Assembly: GCA_905221605.1 (NCBI GenBank)
Contig: CAJNDS010002390.1
Location: forward strand, 967,113 to 1,031,112
Direction: 5' to 3'
From: Symbiodinium natans
Lineage: Eukaryota; Sar; Dinophyceae; Suessiales; Symbiodiniaceae
Length of the DNA stretch: 64,000 bases
Every line of letters begins with the position of its first letter. Within the stretch, counting starts at the first letter, position 1. The translations under genes and the position numbers were made by a program. The notes beneath the pieces were generated by a model, which was not told the origin of the DNA, searched no databases, and saw only the letters and a program-made list of their open reading frames with translations. Below, in pieces: positions 38,444 through 47,526 of this stretch.

Positions 38444-38645
38444 TTTTGGACGAGAGGAGAGTTTGAGCTCGGAAAAATATGGCTTATGAAGATTTTGGAT
38501 GTTTTTTGTTGTTTTTCTGTTTTTTGTTGTTTGTGTATATGTTTTGCTATATGTTTTGAGGCAGGTTGGATTTTTTATAGGTTTTGAACACGAGGAGAGT
38601 TTGAGCTCGGAAAAAAATAGCTTATGAAGATTTTTGATGTTTTTG
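38444..38645. repeat. Direct duplication of about 60 bp
   Basis: Two copies (38444-38506 and 38582-38645) share 'gaggagagtttgagctcgga' and 'cttatgaagatttt' with a few differences. The T/G-rich sequence between them is unusual for the element. It may be a regulatory or RNA signal at the right edge of the AT-rich core. Confidence 0.8.
38479..38559 (+). CDS. Possible 26-residue membrane peptide
   Basis: ATG within the first copy of the duplication opens a 26-codon frame, MAYEDFGCFLLFFCFLLFVY then MFCYMF, ending in TGA. Almost wholly hydrophobic, one membrane span. Low complexity (TTT/TTG runs) makes chance plausible, and the second copy lacks the ATG. Confidence 0.2.
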   Translation: MAYEDFGCFLLFFCFLLFVYMFCYMF

Positions 38646-39278
38646 AGCCAAAAATGTTCTGTCTCTTCTTTCTCTTAGGGTTTTGTAGGGGAAACCCCTA
38701 TTCAACCCTATTTTTTGAGGTTTTAGGGAAAAAACAATCCTAAACCAACCTAAACCCTAAAAAAGGGCGTTGAGCCTTTGAGGCTCTCGCAATGCTTCCG
38801 TTGAAGCAGTCGGATTCCCCCTTTGTCTGCTCCGGTTCTGAGATGGTTGTTCGCAGTGCGAGCAGAAGCCCAAACCCCAAACCCCAAACTAACCCCTAAA
38901 CCCCAAACCCCAAACTAACAACCCTAAGAACTAAACCCTAAGAACTAACCCCTAAAAGGGCGCACCGAAGCGTGGAAGTCGCGGTTGTGAGTGTCGTTGA
39001 TGAAGTCGTCCACCTGCCACGCACACATTAGCCATTCTCAAAAGGTTTAGGGGTTAGGGGTTAGGGGGGCTTCCGCACTGCACAGACTGCTGAAACTGGT
39101 CTCAAATCTGCTGGTGCATCACAACTAATGATATGTTTTGTCAAGTGGCACGGCTGAGCTGATTAGTCATCTTCGCCACAGAAGGTGCAAGGACGCAATT
39201 GCACTGTTTCACTGCCACAGAAGGTGCAAAAGGAGGCTGTAAAAAGCCGTCAGCAGAAGAGGAGATGAAGCCCCAGCA
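38646..39278. other. Transition from AT-rich core to host-like sequence, no gene
   Basis: Contains degenerate telomere-like CCCCAAA/CCCTAAA sequence at 38735-38965 and GGTTTAGGGG at 39043-39066, the only such sequence inside the element. A unique GC-balanced island with 'gccacagaaggtgcaa' repeated lies at 39175-39230. No supported gene on either strand. Confidence 0.5.
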
Positions 39279-39535
39279 TCGGTTTAGTGTAAGGTCTACA
39301 CCGATTTAGTGTAAGGTCTACACCGATTCAGTGTAAGGTCTACACCGATTTAGTGTAAGGTCTACACCGATTTAGTGTAAGGTCTACACCGATTCAGTGT
39401 AAGGTCTACACCGATTTAGTGTAAGGTCTACACCGATTTAGTGTAAGGTCTACACCGATTTAGTGTAAGGTCTACACCGATTTAGTGTAAGGTCTACACC
39501 GATTCAGTGTAAGGTCTACACCGATTTAGTGTGAG
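39279..39535. repeat. 22-bp minisatellite, about 11.5 copies
   Basis: Tandem unit 'accgattTagtgtaaggtct' plus two bases, period 22, with a T/C variant at one position (C in the third, sixth and eleventh units). The array ends 13 bp before the stop codon of the 39549 gene, on its 3' side. Confidence 0.92.
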
Positions 39536-39548
39536 GCTTTCATCACAC

Positions 39549-41219
39549 CTAGGCGTCACGCATGGAGGCGTCAGCACTGGAAGAGGGTTGCTCACGCCGA
39601 ACCATCTCATCATCAATGTAGCGCTTCATCATCTGCCAGTCCCACGCGCCATCATCACGGAGGAACCTCTTGGTGATGAGCATCTCGCCTGTGAGGAGAG
39701 CACTTTCAATCAACGTCTGATACTCTTGCATCATGTCGTAGGCTTCTTTGAAGTTGTGCTTCGCCAAAATCTTGACAAAGTTCTCAATGCGAACATCTGC
39801 ACGAACACCGCTCTTGATTGCTTCCATCAACTCGGAGTTCTCACGACACCCCAAGACGGATGTAGGCACCGAGGAAAGCAACTCCTTGAACGCCTGCTCT
39901 GGATTGGTCTCCATGATGTTGTAGAAGCGCTCAATCCTCTCTCTGGATGTCTTGGCGATGTCAGCGGACTTGGCGAACTTCTCCTGCGAGTAAGCCTTCG
40001 CCTTTTCCGTAAGCTCGGAGCGCTTTTCAGAGATGAGATACTGCTTCACTTTGAGGGTCTTTTTCGTCTGCTTTGCACCGCCCCTCAGGGTGAGGAAGAG
40101 ATACACCGAGATGTCTGTCTCGCCCTCAGTGAAGTCGGACAACTGCTGGTCGTCTTTCATGGTCAGGTTGTTGTAGATGAGCTTGAAGTCGGATGAGGTC
40201 AGAGTATCCATGGACGAAGCATCAAAGCCAATCTTGCCACAGATGAAGCTCTTGAAGTCGCAGATGGTTGTGTCGGCACTCACAGACAAGGTTGTGAGAA
40301 CCCTGCCACCCTTGCACTCCTTCACATGCACATTCACCACCTCAGACGAAGCTGTCATTGCTTGAAGTTCCTCGTCAGCCAGTCTGCACACCAAGTCAGT
40401 GATGCTCATACAGTCGCTACTGCAAGGACTGGCGACCGAAGTGCTTTCATCACTGCACTCATCGGATGGCTTGGATGCGAAAGGATTTCCCTTAGCCCTC
40501 ATCTTTTCCAAGTCAGTTGCCTTCTTCTTTTCCAACGCCTTTCCGCGAGCATTGAAAAAACTGAGTGACTGCCAGTCTTCACGGATGCGGTTGATGAGTC
40601 CAATAGGGCTCAGCTTATTCACCTTTGTGTCAGGGTTGAGGTTCAAGGCAAGGGTCTTCATCTGCGCAACTGTCAAGGATTTAAGAAGCTTTTCGGAAGG
40701 CGGGGTAGTGTCCGTGCTGTCAATCTCGTCAATGTGAAGAACCATCCCGCCGAACACCTCCAAGGCAAGAAGGTAGCCGTCCTCGCGCTGGATGACCATC
40801 AACTTCTTTGCACCAGCGACGTCGTCAGGAAGCCATATGCCACTGACAACCCTTTCTGCGATTTTTTCCCAATTCTCAACGATGGCTTCCTTGTAGTGCT
40901 TCTTGGTTGGAACACCGCCCGAGAAGCCGATTTTTAAACCGCAGTTCTTGGCAAAGCTCTTCATGCTATCAATCGTCAGCAGTTCAAGCTCATCAAGGGT
41001 AGGGCAGAGAGGCTCACGCTCACGAATGCTCTCCAAGGGACAAAGATGCCCCAACGGCACATGATACGGACACAAGCCCTCGTCTTTCGTGATGAAAATC
41101 AAGGACATGGCTTCCGAAAAGCAAGGGTATGCTACGAGGACTTGCGCACATACAGGCTTCGGTTTTCCAAATGTTTTGCTCGCACATGTTGCTTCAAACT
41201 CTTGCACCTTCACTTGCAA
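39549..41219 (-). CDS. SAP-repeat protein with internal ubiquitin-like domain (LRGG)
   Basis: 556 residues. Two related SAP/HeH-like helical repeats: LTIDSMKSFAKNCGLKIGFS ... AIVENW (81-117) and SLTVAQMKTLALNLNPDTKV ... RIREDW (181-216). Residues 294-381 are ubiquitin-like: VNVHVKECKGGRVLTTLSV, then FKLIYNNLTMKDDQQLSDFT, ending YLFLTLRGG at 373-381 like the ubiquitin C-terminus. A 175-residue helical tail follows the Gly-Gly, so cleavage there by a host deubiquitinase would release it. GC-rich codons unlike the viral core suggest acquisition from the host. The start could be internal (e.g. Met38). Confidence 0.65.
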   Translation of the reverse strand: MQVKVQEFEATCASKTFGKPKPVCAQVLVAYPCFSEAMSLIFITKDEGLCPYHVPLGHLCPLESIREREPLCPTLDELELLTIDSMKSFAKNCGLKIGFSGGVPTKKHYKEAIVENWEKIAERVVSGIWLPDDVAGAKKLMVIQREDGYLLALEVFGGMVLHIDEIDSTDTTPPSEKLLKSLTVAQMKTLALNLNPDTKVNKLSPIGLINRIREDWQSLSFFNARGKALEKKKATDLEKMRAKGNPFASKPSDECSDESTSVASPCSSDCMSITDLVCRLADEELQAMTASSEVVNVHVKECKGGRVLTTLSVSADTTICDFKSFICGKIGFDASSMDTLTSSDFKLIYNNLTMKDDQQLSDFTEGETDISVYLFLTLRGGAKQTKKTLKVKQYLISEKRSELTEKAKAYSQEKFAKSADIAKTSRERIERFYNIMETNPEQAFKELLSSVPTSVLGCRENSELMEAIKSGVRADVRIENFVKILAKHNFKEAYDMMQEYQTLIESALLTGEMLITKRFLRDDGAWDWQMMKRYIDDEMVRREQPSSSADASMRDA

Positions 41220-41370
41220 CCAGTCTGCAACGCAATTGATGTTTTTTACTGTGAGGGCGATTCGGTTTGGTGATTGCTGTATGCAATCAAGGCGTGCTTA
41301 CGAAGGGCAGACCTGTACGACTACGTCTGTGTGTGAGCCCATTCTGCACCACAAAAGCAAAAGTCAGTGC
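41220..41370. other. Gap between the two cargo genes
   Basis: 151 bp, GC-balanced. No hairpin or TCTA motif of the type seen in the viral core, so promoter architecture differs here. Confidence 0.4.
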
Positions 41371-42114
41371 TTATGACTGAGAGCGTATCTTCGCGTTGAT
41401 TTCTTTGATGTACTGCTTCGCTACGTTCGGGTCTAGTTCTTTAATGCATCCTTTGAGCACAAGCTCTAATGCTCTTCTGCAATCGTCATCGGAATGCCAG
41501 CCGTTCTTCTTACAAGCATCAGAAAGAATCGTCAGCACCTTTTCAACAGTCTCCCTCTTCACGTCTTCGCCCTTCATCGTACGTCTGAGAAAGTCCTCAT
41601 AGCTTAACGAAGAGCAGAGGCGGTCAATATGTGTGTTCTGGCACGGCTCGGCATCAACAGGAGGAAGCACACAAGCCTCTGCGATGAACTTTGCTAGGTC
41701 TTTCCGCGACGGCTTGGAGCAAGAAGAAGACGATGGCATTGCCTTCATCTGTTCTGCAATTTCCAGCAGACGCGTCCGAGTGCAACTGTTCAGGAGGTGC
41801 TCACGCAACTCACGAGTGTCCCAAATTCTGTAATCACGCAAGTCTTTCGGAAGACCAGAAGCAGAAGCACGATGTGGGATGAAGAAGGCACCCCATCTTT
41901 CAGCTCTATCCGCTTCAACTTGGTGAATGCAGAACTTACCCGCGCTACTCGGAACGTGTCTCTGCCAGATTGCCATTGCAACAGACGAAGGGATGACGCG
42001 AAGGGGTCTTTGTATGAAGAAGGCTTTACGGATACAAAAGAACAAAGCTTTCAATGCACGGCGACCTTCTGCTATCACTTGGCTTCTCTTGCAAAAACGT
42101 GCAGGGCGCGCCAT
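41371..42114 (-). CDS. Host-like cargo protein with SAP-like segment, 247 aa
   Basis: Basic N-terminus (ARPARFCKRSQVIAEGRRAL). The SAP-like segment at about 98-137 (IWDTRELREHLLNSCTRTRL ... RKDLAKFIAEA) parallels those of the neighbouring 556-residue protein. Then a helical C-terminal part (RETVEKVLTILSDACKKNGW). Unknown function; DNA or chromatin binding is inferred only from the SAP-like pattern. Last gene before the right terminal repeat; composition is host-like. Overlapping + frames are shadows. Confidence 0.55.
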   Translation of the reverse strand: MARPARFCKRSQVIAEGRRALKALFFCIRKAFFIQRPLRVIPSSVAMAIWQRHVPSSAGKFCIHQVEADRAERWGAFFIPHRASASGLPKDLRDYRIWDTRELREHLLNSCTRTRLLEIAEQMKAMPSSSSCSKPSRKDLAKFIAEACVLPPVDAEPCQNTHIDRLCSSLSYEDFLRRTMKGEDVKRETVEKVLTILSDACKKNGWHSDDDCRRALELVLKGCIKELDPNVAKQYIKEINAKIRSQS

Positions 42115-42216
42115 CTGGATGTTGTAGAGCTCGTTGTGGAAATCGGAAGAGCTTCACACGGGGGGTTCGCGGATGGTGGGGTTTGGGGAAGTTGGGGGTT
42201 TAGGAGCTTTGGTATT

Positions 42217-42525
42217 GGGGGGTTTGGGTTGATAGGAGAATTGGTAAGAATGGTTGATAGGAGAATTGATTAAGGTCTTTTGGGTGTTGTGGTTGTAGGA
42301 TTGAAGGTATGATGGTTATGAAGGTTTTGTTGGTAAGATGGTTATGAGGTTTATGGGTAAGAATGGTTATTGGGGAATATGGGTATGATGGTTATGAGGT
42401 TTATGGGTAAGAATGGTTATTGGGGAATATGGGTATGATGGTTATGAGGGTTTGTTGGTAAGAATGGTTATTGGGGAATATGGTGGGACGGTAGTCCGCG
42501 AACTGGGGCGTGACCCTCCCTAGCT
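42217..42525 (-). repeat. Right terminal inverted repeat
   Basis: Reverse complement of 21378-21686, ending CCCTCCCTAGCT, with the same three roughly 50-bp internal units. No mismatch noticed by eye. Weak similarity extends inward to about 42160. Confidence 0.93.
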
Positions 42526-42571
42526 TTATAATCCCTATGAAGGACTGTCAGTATAAGGGGGACATCCCAAC
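42526..42571 (+). mobile_element. Right half of the split host hairpin repeat (family B)
   Basis: TTATA (duplicated target) followed by 'atccctatgaaggactgt' and 'gggggacatccc', the missing half of the repeat at 21304-21377. Compare the intact copy at 62059-62162. Confidence 0.85.
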
Positions 42572-42803
42572 CTAAGCCTCTCACCCTCTGCTGCCCGGGA
42601 AGTCTATCGGATTCAGTCTAAACCCTGCACCCTATAAGAACCCCGAACCCGAAACCTAAAACCCATAAGGCCCCCTGACCCTTAAACCCTGAACCCTCAA
42701 CCCTAAACCCTCAACCCTAAACCTTTAGCCCTAAACCCTAAACCCTAAACCCTAAACCCTAAACCCTAAACCCTAAACCCTAAACCCTAAACCCTACCCC
42801 AAG

Positions 42804-42900
42804 CAGCGGCCAGGATCGGCGCGTTGTGTCCATCAAATCTCTGGGTGCTCCCTCAGAGACCTGTGGTCGCTATGCAAAGTCGGAGCGTTTGGAGGCTGGG
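42804..42900 (+). CDS. Putative host exon right of the provirus
   Basis: After a CCCTAAA array (42727-42795) and AAG acceptor. Frame SGQDRRVVSIKSLGAPSETC then GRYAKSERLEAG, running into TTTAGGG. Same strand as the exon at 20937, so the virus may sit in an intron or between + strand genes. Confidence 0.42.
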
Positions 42901-43059
42901 GGTTTAGGGTTTCTTAGTAGCTGCATGAGTACACTTTACACTTTTTGGGATATTATAACCCCCTACAGAACTGAAAGTGTACACTTTCTTGGGGCTTATG
43001 AAGTCAGCAACTAGGGTTTGGGGTTTAGAGCTTGGGGCTCGGTGCTATAGCAAGCATGC

Positions 43060-43333
43060 TTTTGTTCCTTCTGAGCATAAGGTTAAAACATTTCGAGACC
43101 AGCTACCAGTCTTGCATGACGCAGAAAACCCTGGGCCCTGGAACCTGAAATTTCAAAGCCTACGCCAGAAGCGTGGCCTCTACAAGAAGTGGCTGCAACA
43201 CGCAGCTTGTGTTTCTTCAGTCTCAAGTCAAGTGTCAAACATTTGGGTGTGGATTTTGGGTTCCGATCATCGATGGCTGAGCTTCTGGGCGCATGTCATC
43301 TTGGACAACGTAGGGGCATCCGAGGCCTCCTAG
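43060..43333 (+). CDS. Putative host coding region with stop
   Basis: Open + frame ending TAG at 43331-43333: SEHKVKTFRDQLPVLHDAEN ... FQSLRQKRGLYKKWLQHAAC ... VWILGSDHRWLSFWAHVILD. No repeats inside. The 5' boundary is unclear. Trp-rich C-terminal part; family unknown. Confidence 0.35.
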
Positions 43334-43450
43334 TAGGTCGCGGCTCAAAGCCGTGTTGCACGGCACCCCATCCTAAACCCTAAACCCTAAACCCTAAACC
43401 CTAAACCCTAAACCCTAAATCCTAAACCCTCTGCCCTGTCTTCCTGGCAG

Positions 43451-43552
43451 GCGCCTGGGGAACGGCATGGTTACAAAGTGTACTAACCGCCGCCAGGAGG
43501 ACTGCCTTTAGCGCGGTGACTGGTCGGTTATGCGATCCTTTAGTGCTGTACC
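43451..43552 (+). CDS. Putative host exon
   Basis: Excellent acceptor 'ctgtcttcctggcag'. Frame AWGTAWLQSVLTAARRTAFS then AVTGRLCDPLVLYP, ending before a C run. Preceded by CCCTAAA (43377-43428). Donor not identified. Confidence 0.42.
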
Positions 43553-43752
43553 CCTCCCCCCCCTAAACCCGAAACCCTAAACCCTAAACCCTAACCCTAA
43601 ACCTCAAAATGTAAAATGTGTGTTATGGGCCCTTTTTGGGTTCTCAGCCTGCTCACTACACCCGAAGCCCAGCCCTAAACGGCCCTAAACCCTACTCCTC
43701 ATTCCCGCGCCTTGGGGACCAAACGAACCCTAAAATTGGGGGTCACATACCC

Positions 43753-43876
43753 TATATGAAGCAGGGTTTATATTTCTGTTTTTGGTGAGTGTATATACAG
43801 TTCCTTTTTAATATTGGTGAGTGTATATACTTGGTGTCCTTTTAGGGGTACAAGAAATATAAACCCTGCTTCATAT
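43753..43876 (+). mobile_element. MITE-like hairpin, family C
   Basis: Inverted ends 'tatatgaagcagggttta' and 'aaaccctgcttcatata' (nearly perfect), and the internal pair 'ggtgagtgtata'. Best-preserved copy of the family. Confidence 0.75.
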
Positions 43877-44648
43877 ACCCCTATCAGGGTGTATGAACCC
43901 TACACCCCAAACCCCAAACCCTAAACCCTAAACCCTAAACCCTAAACCCAAAACCCAAAAACCCTAAACCCTAAACCCTGGTAGGGCTCCTGTGGTCCCC
44001 AGGGTGCAGTCTTTCTTCCCCGCTTGTCAAATCACTGTCGCAAAGCAACAGGGCTGCGCAGCTTTCGTAGCCCAGTGGTAGCTTTTTTGCCATTTGGGGT
44101 TTACAGTAGGGCTTTTTGGTTTAGGGTTTAGGGTTTAGGGTTTAGGGTTTAGGGTTTTTGGTGGTTGTGGGTTCCCTTACAAAGTAGCGAAACCCCCCAA
44201 GAAGGGTGCGGGAATGTGGTTCCTGGGCTTCCTAGCTTGGGGTTTAGGGTTTAAGGTTTAGGTGTTAGGGTTTCGGGTTTCGGGTTTCGGGTTTAGGGTT
44301 TAGGGTTTAGGCTCCTTTGACCTGGAAAATCGGAGGAGCGGGGTTTAGTTGCAGACCTCTTGCTGCTTGATGGTTCTGCTAGCAGGAAATTCAGGAATCA
44401 GAGTTCCTCTATGTTGACGTACACCCTAAACTCTAAACCCTAACCCTAAACCCTAAAGGGTACGAGGCGTGGATATAGGGCACCTGATTCCCCACTTCCC
44501 CACTACTCAGAACTAGCAAGGTTGACGGTGGCCGGAGGTTTCTTTGGATTGAGGGTTCTTAAGGTTTGTTCAGGCTTTCCGAAGAGCTACGCCCTTTCGG
44601 ACTTCAACTTTTCGGGTTTAGGGCTTGAGGCTAAGGGTTTAGGGCTTG
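43877..44648. repeat. Telomere-type tracts, no gene
   Basis: CCCTAAA at 43915-43978; TTTAGGG at 44122-44158 and 44238-44310. Unique sequence between has no defended frame. Confidence 0.5.
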
Positions 44649-44810
44649 CGCATCCCGGTTGACCTGAGTGACGCGACGAGAAGATGTTCGATGACAGAGG
44701 CCGCAGCCTTTCGTTTCAGAGCAGACAAAAAGACTTGGAGACTAGCCAAAACTACATTAGCCCAAAAACGGGTTTATGGTCGTCCATGTGCGCTACTAGG
44801 GATGGTATGA
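44649..44810 (+). CDS. Putative host exon, 53 codons
   Basis: Frame RIPVDLSDATRRCSMTEAAA then FRFRADKKTWRLAKTTLAQK, ending in TGA at 44808-44810. A related 'catcccggt' island near 8185 reads IPVAWATTRS. The acceptor is not obvious. Confidence 0.35.
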   Translation, partial: RIPVDLSDATRRCSMTEAAAFRFRADKKTWRLAKTTLAQKRVYGRPCALLGMV

Positions 44811-47029
44811 TAGGGCATGTGACCCCAATTCTGTCCCCGACCCCAATGAGGTAACGTTTACTAGAACTTAGAGTAGGCCCTTTTTTTCTTTTTGACGGGT
44901 TAGGTTGAACCCTTTAAGCAACCGAGGGTACCCTTTCATGTGCAGGTTACCCGCCACAGCAGATTGTGTTCAGGTTGCATAATCCCTATTAGCCGTATGA
45001 ACCCTATAAACCCTGTAAACCGTATAAGCCCAAAAAGCTCTAAAACATTAAACCCTATAAACTCTAACACAATCTCTAAAGCCCAGTGTGGTGTTTGGAG
45101 TGTTTGTCAGCCTCATGCGTGTGATGTGACTCGCTTGTCATGTTGAGCAGAGTGACTCTTTCAGAGTCAAGTTTAGAGTTTTAGGCTTAGGTTTTCTGGC
45201 GGCATCAGGGTGTAGGGTTTAGAGTCATAGCTGGGTATGTTGTGTAGGGTTGAGGGGCTTAAGGTTTAGGGGCACAGCTTCGTAGAATAATTACTCCAGA
45301 GAGTCTAGTTCTCGTACTACGGAACTAGGTACCCACGATCCCTGTCTGGCTTCTTCCAAAGGAGTACGAAATACAAGTGCACCCCACACTGGGGTTCCCG
45401 TAAACTCTGACCCCCAAACCGTAAACCCCTATCCCTACACCCTAAACCCCAAGCCCTAAACCCGAAACCCTCTATATATACATATATAATACCAATACCA
45501 ATAATAATAATTATAATAATAATAATAATCATAATCCTAAGCCCTAAACCCCAGACCCTAAACCCTAAACCCCAAACCCTCAACCCCAAACCCTAAACCC
45601 TAAACCCCAAACCCTCAACCCCAAACCCTAAACCCCTAGCCCCGCAACTGGCCTGACTTTTTGGGCAGCCCTGGGCCTGAAACCCTGAACCCAACCCAAA
45701 GCCCCCCCCCCCCCCCCCCCGCAGACCTCTGGAAGAGAATGGTATAGGTTTAGGGTTTAGGGTTTAGGGTTTAGGGTTTAGGGTTTAGGGTTTAGGGTTT
45801 AGGGTTTAGGGTTTAGGGTTTAGGGTTCAGGGTTCAGGGTTCAGGGTTTGGGGTTTAGGGTTTGGGGTTTAGGGTTAGGGTTGAATGCCCCCATGGTTTG
45901 CTTAGGGGTTATTGCTTATTGTGTTTTTCGTAAAGCCTACACGCCTTACAAGGGAATGACCTTGGCGAAGGGGGAGCCCCCAGTTTTTGGGAACCCTAAG
46001 CCCTAAAACCCCCTTACTGGTAGCCATTGAGCCTGCTGCAACTCTAAGGGTAATTGTTTAGGGTTTAGGGTTTAGGGTTTAGGGTTTAGGGTTTAGGGTT
46101 TAGGGTTTAGGGTTTAGGGTGCGCTGGGGTACCCTTTCAAGGGCCCGTACTAAGGGACCATATATCTACCTACCCTAAGAGCAACGCAAGCCCTCGACTC
46201 GCGTGGAACTGCGGGTTCGAACCTTTTCTTGGGGAATGAACCCTAGGCCCCAATATACCCTGTACACTGGAATCCCTTTTAGGGTGGTTGACAAAATTAT
46301 AGTCCCTTTTTTGGGTCTCTATTTTTTTAATACGGCACCTCGTATTTGGGGTACCCCAAAAGGTATGATAATTTTGACAGCCACCTAAATTACGGTGCAT
46401 GAACCATAGACCCGTTTAGGGCTCATTTAGTCCCCACGGTTCAGTATAAAGCCTGAGAGGTTTCGGGTTCAGGGTTTAGGGCTTCGGGTTGAGGGCTCTA
46501 CCCTGCACCCCAAAAGCCCAATAGCCCAAACCCAGAAAGCTCCAACCCTAAACCTCAAGCCCTAAACCCTCCCCCCTACCCCCCTTTCCCCCTTCCCCCC
46601 CTCCACCCCTTTGACCCCAAGCTCGCCTAGGTTGGGCAAGCTTGCGCGGTCTACCCTGCAGGCTCCAAGAGTTGTTTTTGTCTATAGGGTTTAGGGTTTA
46701 GGGTTTAGGGTTTAGGGTTTAGGGTTTAGGGTTTAGGGTTTAGGGTTTAGGGATGTTCCAGGACCTTGGTTCTTCAGGACTTTGAGGCTTTTGGGGGGGG
46801 GGGCTTAGGATGGCTACCCTCCATGTTATCGCTAAAAGCACCCCCAAACCCTAAACCCTAAACCCTAAACTCTAAACCCTAAACCCTAAACCCTAAACCC
46901 TAAACCCTAAACCCTAAACCCTAAACCCTAAACCCTAGACCCTAGACCCTAGACCCTAAACCCTAAACCCTAAACCCTAAACCCTAAACCCTAAACCCTA
47001 AACCCTAAACCCTAAACCCGAACCCGCAG
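44811..47029. repeat. Repeat-rich interval, no convincing gene
   Basis: (AAT)n at 45500-45530; CCCTAAA/CCCCAAA at 45540-45640; C run at 45702-45720. TTTAGGG arrays at 45747-45826, 46056-46119 and 46686-46752; CCCTAAA of about 23 units at 46851-47018. Open frames at 46170-46400 on both strands overlap each other and a hairpin-like repeat. Confidence 0.5.
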
Positions 47030-47135
47030 AGACCTGGCAAGGCTCTGTTGGTGCCTCTGCAAGTGCGCAATGCCGGCGCGTGCGGGTTCCGCACCCGACT
47101 TGGCCGCCTTCCGTGAGCAGGAGTTTACGGGGTGA
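47030..47135 (+). CDS. Putative host exon
   Basis: Acceptor 'acccgcag' after a 23-unit CCCTAAA array. Frame DLARLCWCLCKCAMPARAGS then APDLAAFREQEFTG and TGA at 47133-47135. A second + frame is also open through to the TTTAGGG array that follows, so the frame is uncertain. Confidence 0.38.
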
Positions 47136-47388
47136 CGGGGTTTAGGGTTTAGGGTTTAGGGTTTAGGGTTTAGGGTTTAGGGTTTAGGGTTTAGGGTTTA
47201 GGGTTTAGGGTTCAGCATCTCAAGTCCGAGCATTTACTAGTCAAGCAGCTTGTCAAGCGTTGGAATAAAACCCCACCCACCCAAGAAACCCAAGAAAATA
47301 CACAGTTCACTCAATACATTCCCAGTAGGCTTAAAGCTCAAGGTCCAGTTAACCCAAAACCCGAAATCCAACTCTCAAACCTCCTCGC
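47136..47388. repeat. TTTAGGG array and unique flank
   Basis: Ten TTTAGGG units at 47139-47212, then C/A-rich unique sequence. No gene. Confidence 0.6.
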
Positions 47389-47515
47389 TTGATGGGTGGG
47401 AATAGGAAGGGTTGGGGGGTGGGAACGGGGGTGGGGTGGGGGGTGGGGGGGGGGGGGGGGGGGGTGGTGGGGGGTGGGGGTAGGGGTGGGGTGGTGTGGG
47501 TGGGCGGGCCATCAG
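47389..47515 (+). repeat. Extreme G-rich tract
   Basis: About 120 bases of almost only G and T on the + strand, including a G run near 47446-47463. Many G-quadruplex configurations are possible. Open frames across it are compositional artefacts. Confidence 0.85.
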
Positions 47516-47526
47516 GAGGGAAAAAA

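Larger units (their letters stand above)
21378..42525. mobile_element. Integrated Polinton-like DNA virus, complete
   Basis: A 21.15-kb element bounded by 309-bp terminal inverted repeats starting with AG, as Polinton ends do, and by a short target duplication. It contains the core PLV/Polinton gene set: double-jelly-roll capsid, penton-like capsid protein, A32-like ATPase, DDE integrase, replication polymerase/helicase. No coding frame is broken. Base composition is AT-rich from about 21.8 to 38.6 kb and host-like from 38.7 to 42.2 kb. No maturation protease was found, which favours PLV over classical Maverick/Polinton. Confidence 0.93.

Noticed and set aside
38399-38587. 62-codon hydrophobic frame
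   Set aside because: It has no ATG at its start and overlaps the hairpin and duplicated sequence. Only the short ATG peptide at 38479 was kept, at low confidence.
39279-39535. CRISPR array
   Set aside because: The 22-bp units are contiguous with no spacers, and the context is a eukaryotic provirus. It is a minisatellite.
39531-40196. 221-codon plus-strand frame over the ubiquitin-like gene
   Set aside because: The minus strand carries the SAP-like and ubiquitin-like patterns. The plus frame has no recognisable features and starts in the minisatellite edge.
45317-45589. 90-codon minus frame
   Set aside because: Mostly translation of CCCTAAA and AAT repeats (Gly-Leu-Arg-Val-Trp and poly-Ile).
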